A stretch of 64,000 nt of DNA from Durusdinium trenchii. Taxonomy: Eukaryota; Sar; Dinophyceae; Suessiales; Symbiodiniaceae. A model generated the notes under the pieces. It made no database searches. It was given only the letters and a program-made list of their open reading frames with translations, and was not told the DNA's origin. The DNA lies in contig CAXAMN010026472.1 in NCBI GenBank assembly GCA_963970005.1, positions 516,282-580,281 on the forward strand, written 5' to 3'. Of this stretch, positions 56,626 through 64,000 are shown piece after piece. The stretch's first letter is position 1. Every line of letters starts with the position of its first letter. Position numbers and translations under genes: made by a program.

Positions 56626-58230
56626 ATGGAAGGCTCCAGTTCAGGAAGCGATGACAAAAGTTCTGGAATCTCGGGATTGTTGCCCTCGTTTGACCCAAGC
56701 ACGGACGACGCTCGTGAATACTTGGCAAAGGTGAAGTTCCTGGACGGAATCGGTCCTAAGAAGGATCGTGCAATGTTGGCCCCAAGGCTTGCTATGTTGT
56801 GCAAGGGTACCGCTTGGCATCAAGTGCGAGCCCTGTCGCCCGAGTTGCTGACAGATCCAACCAATGGGATCAAACACTACTTAGCTGCCCTACAGAGTTG
56901 GGAAGAGAGTTCGGAGCTTCGCACATTCGAATTGTTTGACAGAGCCATCTACAAGACAGTTCAAAAGAATGATGAATCAACTCAAAGTTATGTCAACAGG
57001 TTGAGCGTGGCCTTCGATGAAGTTGGACCTGACACAACTCTCAAGCCGGTCATTGCTTTCATCCTCCTGAAGCAAAGCAACCTGTCCCATGAAGACAAAA
57101 AGAAAGTGCTCACCATGACCAGTGGAGTCCTGGAGAAGACGGCTGTCGAAGGTGCGATGCGATCCCTATCCACCAACGTGTTGACTGGATCAGGAAACAT
57201 GGAAAAGAAGAAGATCTATCCCACAAACTACACCGAACCCGATGAACCCGAAGTTCCGAAAGAGGCCAACCAGGCCTATGCAGTGAATGTCGATGATGAA
57301 GATGAGTTGAACCCTGAGGCCATCGAGAACTTGGCGGCTTGGGGAGACTCTGATGCCCTGGCCGTTCAGGCCTTTGAGAAAGACCTGGAGGATTTGATGC
57401 AGGAGGTTCCTGACCTTCATACTGCTCTCGTATCCTATCGTGAAGCCAGAGCCCGAATCACTGAGCGCAAGAGAAACAGAGGCTTTTGGCCACCAGGTCA
57501 AAAAGGTGCTGGAAAGGGGTACAAATCCTCATTCGGTGGAGCAGGCAAGGGTTCTAGAAAAGGGGGTTCAAAGGGGAAAGAAGAACTTCTCCAACGAATT
57601 GCAAGAACGCATTGCAAGAAGTGTGGAGAACTTGGACACTGGAAAGCCGAGTGCCCCAACCGTCCACGTGATCAAGCCAATGTCGTCATCGAGGACATCA
57701 ATGAAGAGTGCAGCCAAGTGGTGATCGAGCCCCTGGACAATTCTCACGAGAGACAGGTTCGAGTCGTTCAAACTGTAGGGACATCCTGTGAGCCAGACAC
57801 GTCATCCAGTCCTGAACATGCATTCGTCGTAATTCATAGAGCCTTTAATTCAATCGATCCAACAGGGGACCTAAAGATAAAAATGCAACAGTTTTTTGCC
57901 AACCGGTTGAAGCCTCCGCATTTTGCCAGGCATTGCAGCGAGCATCCGAAGCCTTCGAAACCTTCGAGTTCAATCCAGATCTTTCCCAGCTGCACCAGTA
58001 AAGCCGAGACGACGAAGCATTCGATGCCAGAGGACTGGCCATCGTTGAAACAGCCAGCAGAGGTAAAGCGGACATATGGATCACCATTGCTAATCGCACT
58101 TATAGATCCAGGTTCCTGGAAGGGCGAGGGTGTGGTAGAAGGTTGGCCCACGCCAGTCAAAAACTTATCAGTTCCCACGCATGTCTATGTCGGTGGACGC
58201 CACAGAGCATTGTGCCCGGACAACTCATAA
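56626..58230 (+). CDS. gag: Copia-class Gag polyprotein (534 aa), C-terminus decayed
   Basis: Starts at AAGCCATGG, a good initiation context. Residues about 1-200 are capsid-like (LPSFDPSTDDAREYLAKVKF, then KTVQKNDESTQSYVNRLSVA). An acidic linker and a Gly/Lys-rich stretch follow. The zinc knuckle CKKCGELGHWKAEC lies at about 329-342, with the C-x2-C-x4-H-x4-C spacing used for RNA packaging. From about residue 410 the frame is no longer protein-like. Another frame at 57880-58130 reads a helical linker and then GLAIVETASRG, which looks like a protease active-site region with D changed to E and residues missing. So Gag itself looks intact while Pol is lost. Confidence 0.85.
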   Translation: MEGSSSGSDDKSSGISGLLPSFDPSTDDAREYLAKVKFLDGIGPKKDRAMLAPRLAMLCKGTAWHQVRALSPELLTDPTNGIKHYLAALQSWEESSELRTFELFDRAIYKTVQKNDESTQSYVNRLSVAFDEVGPDTTLKPVIAFILLKQSNLSHEDKKKVLTMTSGVLEKTAVEGAMRSLSTNVLTGSGNMEKKKIYPTNYTEPDEPEVPKEANQAYAVNVDDEDELNPEAIENLAAWGDSDALAVQAFEKDLEDLMQEVPDLHTALVSYREARARITERKRNRGFWPPGQKGAGKGYKSSFGGAGKGSRKGGSKGKEELLQRIARTHCKKCGELGHWKAECPNRPRDQANVVIEDINEECSQVVIEPLDNSHERQVRVVQTVGTSCEPDTSSSPEHAFVVIHRAFNSIDPTGDLKIKMQQFFANRLKPPHFARHCSEHPKPSKPSSSIQIFPSCTSKAETTKHSMPEDWPSLKQPAEVKRTYGSPLLIALIDPGSWKGEGVVEGWPTPVKNLSVPTHVYVGGRHRALCPDNS

Positions 58231-58275
58231 TGAAGTAGTTGTGTGAACTTTGAGGCGTTTTGCCGGCGCTTGCTC

Positions 58276-58395
58276 CAGTAACTCGGAAGTTTCTTCTATC
58301 AGTCTCCAGCAACTCGGAAGTTTCTTCTGTCAGTCTCCAGGAACTCGGAAGTTTCTTCTGTCAGTCTCCAGTAACTCGGAAGTTTCTTCTGTCAT
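58276..58395. repeat. 31-bp tandem repeat, about 3.9 units
   Basis: Units start at 58276, 58307, 58338 and 58369, each built on CAG(T/C/G)AACTCGGAAGTTTCTT and ending CAGTCTC. The units differ at only a few positions. They begin directly after the truncated copia fragment, perhaps marking the rearrangement that removed Pol. Confidence 0.9.
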
Positions 58396-59180
58396 GTTTT
58401 GTTCCTTTTCTGGCAATTGGAAGTTTCTCTTCTTTATTTAGTTACAACAGAGCGTTGCCAAACGACGTTCTTAAACCGCAGGCTGTGTGAAACATCTTTT
58501 ACATTTTTGAACACAGAGTGTTTTAAACTGGCAATACCATGCAATACCCAAAACACATGTTTTCCAACGACTGACAGGACACCGCCAGTGTTTGCAATGT
58601 GTTGTCGTTTTGTTTTTTCGATCCGCTGGTCGATCTGCCTGCACTCGCTGGCCGTTCGCGCACACTCCGCAGCCGGGGCCTAATAAAGATTTCCAAAGAG
58701 TGAAGCAAAACCATATGTATATTCATTGGCCACTACTGCTCCGGAACCCTGAAAGGGCATTGCAGGAAACACTCCGACTTTAAGTGGGATTGCTCCTTAT
58801 GTCAACCAGCCCAAATGAAAGTTATATTTAATTTTGGGTCATTCTCTTTTTACTTTTCTACATGTGGATGTGACCCGGGGGGGCCCGGCCGCTGATCAGC
58901 TAGCGCTGAGCTCAGCCATTCACACTGGCAGGGAGAGAGAGAGAGATAGAGAGGGAGATTCAGAGAGCGCAGGGCGCCCCACTCAGCTCGGCTTGCTTGC
59001 AGAGCATTTTGCTCCAACCCCATTTGTGGCGGTGAAGTTGCATTCATCAGCGAAATCAGGGACCGTACTATACACCAACCGCTTTTTATGTGTCCACCAA
59101 ATGTCTAACTACTTGAAAACAACTAGCAACTGTCTATATCCTATTAATATATATATATATATAATATACACACACGCACG

Positions 59181-60568
59181 ATGGTGCGCGCCACTGGGGG
59201 CCTTTGCAAGCCTGGGCGAAAAGCTCAGCAAACCGCCCGCCGGAGATCAATCGCCAACGAAGTTGCCCAGAAGATCTTCCCACTTCTTGACATGGAAACC
59301 TTGGAAGAAACTGGTGCGCTTTACCCTAGGAGATGTGACATGAGGAAAAAAAAGAATAAGAGAATCTACAGTTTTCTCAAGGACTACGGTGGCCGTGTAT
59401 TCACATCCCGGCTGAACTTGCTTGTCACCAAAAAACTGGTGAAGATGCTGCCGTTCGAGTTGGCTCGAAACCCACGAGAAAGCCAGCACGACCTTTTGTT
59501 GAAACAGGCCAAGCGATTGGGGGATCTTGCCAGAAGGAGCAAGAGGACTAGGATGGTGAAGGAGGACATCGACAACGTTGACACTGTTCCCATGTTCATG
59601 GAGGCCTGCTGTGGTACAAGTCGTGTTCCCTTCTCATGCCCCAAGCGAATCAAGCCACGCTGCAAACTGCGTGCGCAGGAAGAGGAATTTCCCCAGCCGG
59701 ACCAGGATGACGATTGGGCCCAGTATCCTGACCAGGCAGCGCAAACTGGTTTCTGAAAAGCATCATTTGTCTATGGGCCCGTCAAAGTCCCTTTAGCTCA
59801 CATGTCAAGTCTGCTTTGAACAAGGATCAGTGCTTTTTTTGACAACCAATACTCGTTCGTTTGGCGACGACTCTGCTTCGTGTGGGTGCGCGCGAGGGTG
59901 GTGACGAAGCTGATGGTGAGTGTGCTGGCGCTGTATATGAAGAGGCTGCCTGAATCATTGTTCAATGTGTGTGCGTTATGCCACAACATACATTGAGGAC
60001 GGGGGGTATTTTCAATGTGTTTGTGCAGGAGGTTTGTGGTGATGAAGTTGGTGATGACTGTTCTTCGTATGACGAGGCCGCCTGAATGATCGTTCAAGTC
60101 TCTGACCACCCAGTTCTTCTCCTTTGATTTGCTATTCAGCTTTTTGGTTGGCTGCAGCTATTCAGGCCGACGCTCCGGAGGAAGGTCTCACGGACTTTGA
60201 AGCTGAGGAGGTTCCTGGGGACAAACGATGCTTGAGCATTTCAACATAAAGCAAGACTGGCAAGATCGATGGTTCATGGGGAGGGCCCTTTTATGTTTCA
60301 TTTTTTTTGAGTTGGAAATAGTTTGGGCATCTTATTGCTTCACGCAGGATCTTCCAGAGGGTGAGGCCGGAGCCATTCGAATGTCCGATCTTGCATGCCA
60401 TTTCCAATCACCCCGAAGTCTGAGACATGTGTTTTCAGTGTGATATTGCATGGATCATAGGGTGTGCGTTCGTTCTGCTGATTTTTTCAGGAGTCGGAAG
60501 AACCACCTCCTAAGAAGCACCGTGCAAATCCAGCTCCGGAATATCCAGCTCCAAACGATGAGGACTAG
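59181..60568 (+). CDS. Three-exon gene for a basic/acidic nuclear-type protein
   Basis: Exon 1 is 59181-59735 (185 codons from the ATG), exon 2 is 60167-60211 and exon 3 is 60491-60568, together 225 residues. Exon 1 ends at GACCAG|GCAGCG, a GC donor. Exon 2 begins after AGCTATTCAG and ends at GAG|GTTCCT. Exon 3 begins after ATTTTTTCAG and ends in TAG. All joins are phase 0. Exon 1 is Lys/Arg-rich (RKKKNKRIYSFLKDYGGR). The joined tail is acidic, then EEPPPKKHRANPAPEYPAPN, which includes a possible nuclear-localisation cluster. No family is recognised. The start could lie in an upstream exon, since TA/CA repeats directly precede this ATG. If GATGAG|GACTAG were used as a GA donor, exon 3 would join the next gene in phase 0. 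Confidence 0.65.
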
Positions 60569-60667
60569 ATCGGTTGATTCCCCATCGTGATGTCATTTCA
60601 TTGTCCCGAGTTCTGTGAATTCCATCTTTCCAAACCACAATAAACCCAGACAGTCTTTAGTCTGCAG

Positions 60668-61342
60668 GTTTGGCGAAAGTTGGAAAACTTCTTCGCCCTG
60701 GTGCATGGAGATTGGTTTGCGAGCGTTGACGGCGAGTGGCTCAAGGAGTTTTTTGAGTCCATTGACTACCTGACCTGGGTGAGCAATCAGCCATCGCCCA
60801 GGAAGTCTGTATTGAAGAATCCTGGTGAAACCCAGATTGTGCCAGGTTTCCAGTATGGTGAATTTTATGAGGTGGCTCCTCCGTCAGAAAGAACGTGTAA
60901 TGAGTGGAGAAAGGAAGCTGCTGCTGGTTCACCCACCTCTGCAGCTCCGCCTTCAGAGGTGACTCCGGTCAGGCAGCCGATGCTTCAGACAGTGACCCAG
61001 ACGCCGCCAAAGGTGCCGAAACCCTTAGCCAAAGTTGCCCTTGCTGCAGACAAACGCTTGCAGCAAAAGTTGGCCAAAGGTGCCAAAGCACCTGCCAAAA
61101 AGGTTAGCCCAAAGAAAGCCTCTCAAGCGCAGGCCAAAACCCAGAAGTCCAAGCAGCCAAAGGCAAAGCGTAATTCAAACGGTCCGATGCAGGACACTAT
61201 GAACAGCTTTTTTGCCATGCATCGCAAAGCCGGTAAGCTGAGTTACCGTGAGATCCAAGAAAGGTGGCTGAAATCCTCTCAGAGGAAGGCAATCATTTCG
61301 GCAATGTCACCTGCAGAACGCCGCAAGCGTCGCTTTGAGTGA
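60668..61342 (+). CDS. Exon of a Lys/Ala-rich protein with HMG-like C-terminus
   Basis: It follows a CTTTAGTCTGCAG acceptor and reads 224 codons to TGA. The N-terminal part is globular (VWRKLENFFALVHGDWFASV). The centre is a histone-H1-like run of Lys, Ala, Pro and Gln (KVSPKKASQAQAKTQKSKQP). The C-terminal 55 residues (MNSFFAMHRKAGKLSYREIQ, then W, then MSPAERRKRRF) resemble an HMG/YABBY-type DNA-binding box. No ATG in frame lies near the start, so it is either an internal exon (phase 0 join to the gene ending at 60568) or begins at a trans-splice acceptor with an unrecognised start. A DNA-binding chromatin protein is the best guess. Confidence 0.55.
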   Translation, partial: VWRKLENFFALVHGDWFASVDGEWLKEFFESIDYLTWVSNQPSPRKSVLKNPGETQIVPGFQYGEFYEVAPPSERTCNEWRKEAAAGSPTSAAPPSEVTPVRQPMLQTVTQTPPKVPKPLAKVALAADKRLQQKLAKGAKAPAKKVSPKKASQAQAKTQKSKQPKAKRNSNGPMQDTMNSFFAMHRKAGKLSYREIQERWLKSSQRKAIISAMSPAERRKRRFE

Positions 61343-61901
61343 TGGCTGACTTGTCTGCAGCCTTTCTGGAGAGTCAGTGAGTGTCCATTTAATTGTTGTG
61401 AGAACTTTGGTTCTGTTTGGAAAGGTGTTTCGATTTGTTGTGAAGGCTTTGGTTCTGTTGATGTGTTGGAAAGATGAGTAGGCTCTGCCGGTGATTCTTT
61501 GCAGGGATTATCCTTGCAACCCTTTTGACCGCCAAGCTGGGGTGCGCAAGCCTTGTTGCTTGCAATGGGATGGCTTGGGTCAAGATCGAAGAAAAGCGCG
61601 CAGGACTCTCTTTAACTTAGCTGTTATCGCCTTGGTACTTGTTTGGGCGCGCGCCTATTCTGTTACTCTCAGGCTGTGTATGGATGGAAGGTCTGCCTGC
61701 TGGTGACGCAGGCAAGGTTCAGAATCATTGTCTCAAAATCTCAGACTTGGATCTAATTTACCTTTGCACTTCTGTGTGGCAGGGCCATTCAGCAAATCTT
61801 TCATTTACTCCTGCGTCCGCAGCCTTCTGGGCACATCAAGCGAGGTTGCCCTATATGAAATACTCACACCTAGTTCCAATTTTGACCTGCCTCATTGCTA
61901 G

Positions 61902-63621
61902 CTTCGGAGAAGTGTCAGAGCAGGAGGCGACGCAATTCCAGGAAGAATTTTGTGGTGAAGGCCAGTTGACGGCAGGCGTACGATTGTTCGGCCTGAAGGC
62001 AGATCGCAGAGATGTAGTTTGTTTGCAAACAAGCGTGTTGCTGTTTGGGCATTATAATCTTTGATGTCTGCCCCTGGCTTTGTGATATTTTTCTGATGGA
62101 TCAGGTAAAGCGCAATCGCAATTTCAATGTCTTGACGGCTGTGGGGTTCATCGCGGCCCTGCAAGGAGCACCTTGCCTGGACTAGGTCTAGGTAATTGGT
62201 CTCGACGTGCCTTTGCACCTCAACTTGTTTGTGGGGGCTTTCAGACTTTCAGTTTCCTGTCAGATTCGGACGCTCCAACGGGGCTGTATATGGTGGGCTG
62301 CCCCACCGTGTGCCACCTTTGTGTGGCTCAGCAGAGGCAGCACTGGACGCACAAGCACGAGGCCTCAAGGCGCTTGGCCAATTGTTTGCTTTCCATTTGC
62401 CCCCTCGTTGACTCAATGGCGCCATGTGCAGGGAAGCGTGAGTATAGATGCATTCGCATCGCTAATCGGATCATAAGGAGGGTGTGCTACCTGTGCCTTG
62501 GCGGGAATGTGCATCGTGCAGTGTCAAGAGTCGATGCAGAACACAAAAAAAGTTCCACACCTGGAAAAGGGTTGTTTTTCACATGTTTTCCGATTAAGGA
62601 TTGAGTACTGCCGGGCGAAACAGGTTCACTTCGTCTTGGAAAATCCATGCAGCACCCTCCTTTGGAGGTACCGACCGTTAGAGGCTGGGTTGGAGCCGGA
62701 TGTGGAACACGTCTAAACCCAAACTCTCCGCAACTTACCCGGACTAGGTACAACACGGTACAACGTTGTATATGATATTCATGTCCTTGGTTCTGATTTC
62801 AGGAAGCTTTGGAGCGGCGTGGAGCTTTCCATGTTTCTGTGCCATTGGGAGCTTTCGGTGCTCCTACACAGTTCTCACCTCAACAGCCAAAAAATATCTT
62901 TGGACTTTGGGGCAGGTTGCAAGCCTGTTTGCCCAGGAAGCGTGTAACCCTCTACACCACGTGCGATTGGATAGCAGCTCTTGGAACTCCAATTGACCAA
63001 GAAAAGAGGCCACATGTTATCTAGGATGTGAACTGAACTGCGCACAAGTCAACAAACAGCTGTGGTGAGAGACATGTCTTACCTATATTCTATCCCCGCG
63101 GCAAGGCGACGGCTTTTGCGGATCAAATCCCGCCTGGACCTCCAGGTGGTCAAGAAGTATCAATGCAAGAGGACCGGCAAACAAAAGGTTGTCATTTCCT
63201 TAGCTCCACGCAGTTTTGATGCAGCCTTGTTGTTTTGTGGGTGTCTGTTGCCACCCGAGGCTGGGGGCCGCGATCTATATGCAACATCAGTCTACCCTGT
63301 TCAATTGGGATTGAAGGCCGCACTTACCTCTGGTTGAAAACCCTTTCACACTGCTTGGGATTTTTCCAATACTCGACTACTGGTTTTGGAGGTCGGCCAA
63401 ATGCTTTTGAAGCACTCGTGAATTGGCTGCATTCAAGAATTAGAATTGCATAGGGAACTGGTATGGGAAACAAACACAAATACTTCACACTTCAGGAATA
63501 CAAATACTTCACACTTCAGGAAGGAGGAAGAGCCCACCGTCTGCCTGACCAGAACCTCACATTCCGGGACACTGAAGAGGATCACTCTTCTGATTCCGGC
63601 ATAGAGCACCTTTTAGATTGA
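61902..63621 (+). CDS. Multi-exon C5-methyltransferase-like protein
   Basis: Nine exons read by frame and splice sites: 61902-61998, 62105-62165, 62253-62369, 62432-62508, 62624-62683, 62803-63008, 63106-63187, 63260-63316 and 63520-63621 (stop TGA). At least five donors are AG|GC. Motif I-like FCGEGQLTAGVRLFGL lies in the first exon, motif IV-like APPCATFVWLSRGSTG in the third and motif VI-like VLENPCSTLLW in the fifth. Exons 6-8 give LGAFGAPTQFSPQQPKNIFG, VVKKYQCKRTGKQK and AGGRDLYATSVYPVQLGLK. The order matches a SAM-dependent, C5-cytosine-like fold. Spliced layout and absence of RT neighbours suggest a host or host-domesticated gene. The 5' exons are not identified, and the boundaries of exons 2, 4 and 9 are the least certain. 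Confidence 0.6.
63472..63520 (+). repeat. Duplicated 3' splice site
   Basis: A unit of about 24 bp, ACAAATACTTCACACTTCAG with GA following, occurs twice in a row directly before the last exon of the methyltransferase-like gene. Either AG could be used; only the second keeps the reading frame to the TGA at 63619-63621 in phase with the preceding exon without adding extra residues. Confidence 0.7.
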
Positions 63622-63952
63622 TGTCGTTTTGTGCCAACAGGATTGGCCTAGACACGCTTTAACGAGCTAAAGGGTGGAAAAGAACAAAAAACCTGTGAAA
63701 CCCTTTGAGAACTGATGAGTGTTGCTTTGCAAAGAGGTTGAGTTTACTCTGTAGTACTTTGCTGAGCAGTGTGTCGCGCAGCTCCTTGAACCTGCCTACG
63801 TGTGTCTTTTCAGAGTGGTCGCTGGCTCAACGACACCATGTACTGGGTGGTCTAGGCTGGGTGAAGCTCGGCTGCGAAGTCCAAGTTAAAGGGTCTTCCA
63901 TGGTCTTCCCTTTCTTTGTTTGCTTCATGAAACGCGTCGCTTGCTTCGCTCC

Positions 63953-64000
63953 TTCCTCTCCTCTCCTCTCCTCTCCTCTCCTCTCCTCTCCTCTCCTCTC
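63953..64000. repeat. CTCCT pentanucleotide array at the window edge
   Basis: At least nine units of a 5-bp repeat run to the end of the window, so the true length is unknown. It lies about 330 bp after the last exon. Confidence 0.95.

Larger units (their letters stand above)
56583..58230 (+). mobile_element. 5' fragment of a second copia-class element
   Basis: Contains PBS, a full Gag with zinc knuckle and a decayed beginning of the protease. Integrase, RT and the 3' LTR are absent; sequence after 58230 is unrelated tandem repeats. Gag and leader differ from the element at 10496-20094, so this is a different family that shares the primer tRNA. Confidence 0.75.

Noticed and set aside
59181..59260. 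Histone H3-like N-terminus (KAQQTARR)
   Set aside because: Similarity is limited to a few residues and the rest of the protein does not resemble a histone.
1..64000. Dinoflagellate spliced-leader gene or relic leader in front of genes
   Set aside because: By eye I found no good match to the 22-base leader on either strand; a proper search would be needed to exclude degenerate copies.

Overview
The window reads as nuclear DNA of a dinoflagellate, most likely a symbiodiniacean-type alga. Host genes are cut into short exons whose introns use AG|GT and AG|GC (perhaps also AG|GA) donors and AG|G acceptors. They sit in long low-information spacers rich in TA and CA microsatellites. The large open frames belong to retrotransposons of types common in such genomes, and a diverged 18S rRNA fragment with a dinoflagellate-like core is present. 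There are no bacterial-style operons. Two 10-base N runs mark assembly gaps.

Layout. 1-5150: mostly non-coding. 5200-9600, minus strand: a run of host-type exons, namely a new-looking EF-hand membrane protein (at least three exons joined by GT-AG and GC-AG introns), a small P-loop GTPase-like gene and one terminal exon. 10496-20094, minus: a complete Ty1/copia-class LTR element with identical 107-bp LTRs, 5-bp target duplication, a PBS, Gag with zinc knuckle, protease, an inserted cytosine-methyltransferase-like domain, integrase, RT and RNase H. A C-terminal extension (two membrane segments, coiled coil, Cys/His module) follows in the same frame after one stop codon. 20100-40300: mainly spacer, with a duplicated 0.48-kb repeat block (25615/26717) and a few isolated exon candidates. 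40354-47698, minus: a decayed DIRS-like tyrosine-recombinase retroelement with a small membrane-protein ORF overlapping Gag by ATGA, then Gag, RT-RNase H, a C5-methyltransferase-like domain, a 2A-like motif and the recombinase. 48000-56500: spacer, exon candidates and a split 18S rRNA pseudogene. 56583-58230, plus: the 5' part of another copia-class element carrying the same PBS as the first. 59181-63621, plus: three host-type transcription units, the last one a multi-exon gene with a C5-methyltransferase-like fold.

The recurring theme is methyltransferase-like domains in three unrelated contexts within 64 kb: inside a copia polyprotein, inside a DIRS-like element and in an intron-containing host-type gene. 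Retroelement-encoded cytosine methyltransferases are known from dinoflagellates; the particular architectures here deserve comparison with those. Exon boundaries given below were read by eye from frame continuity and splice-site sequence and need transcript support.
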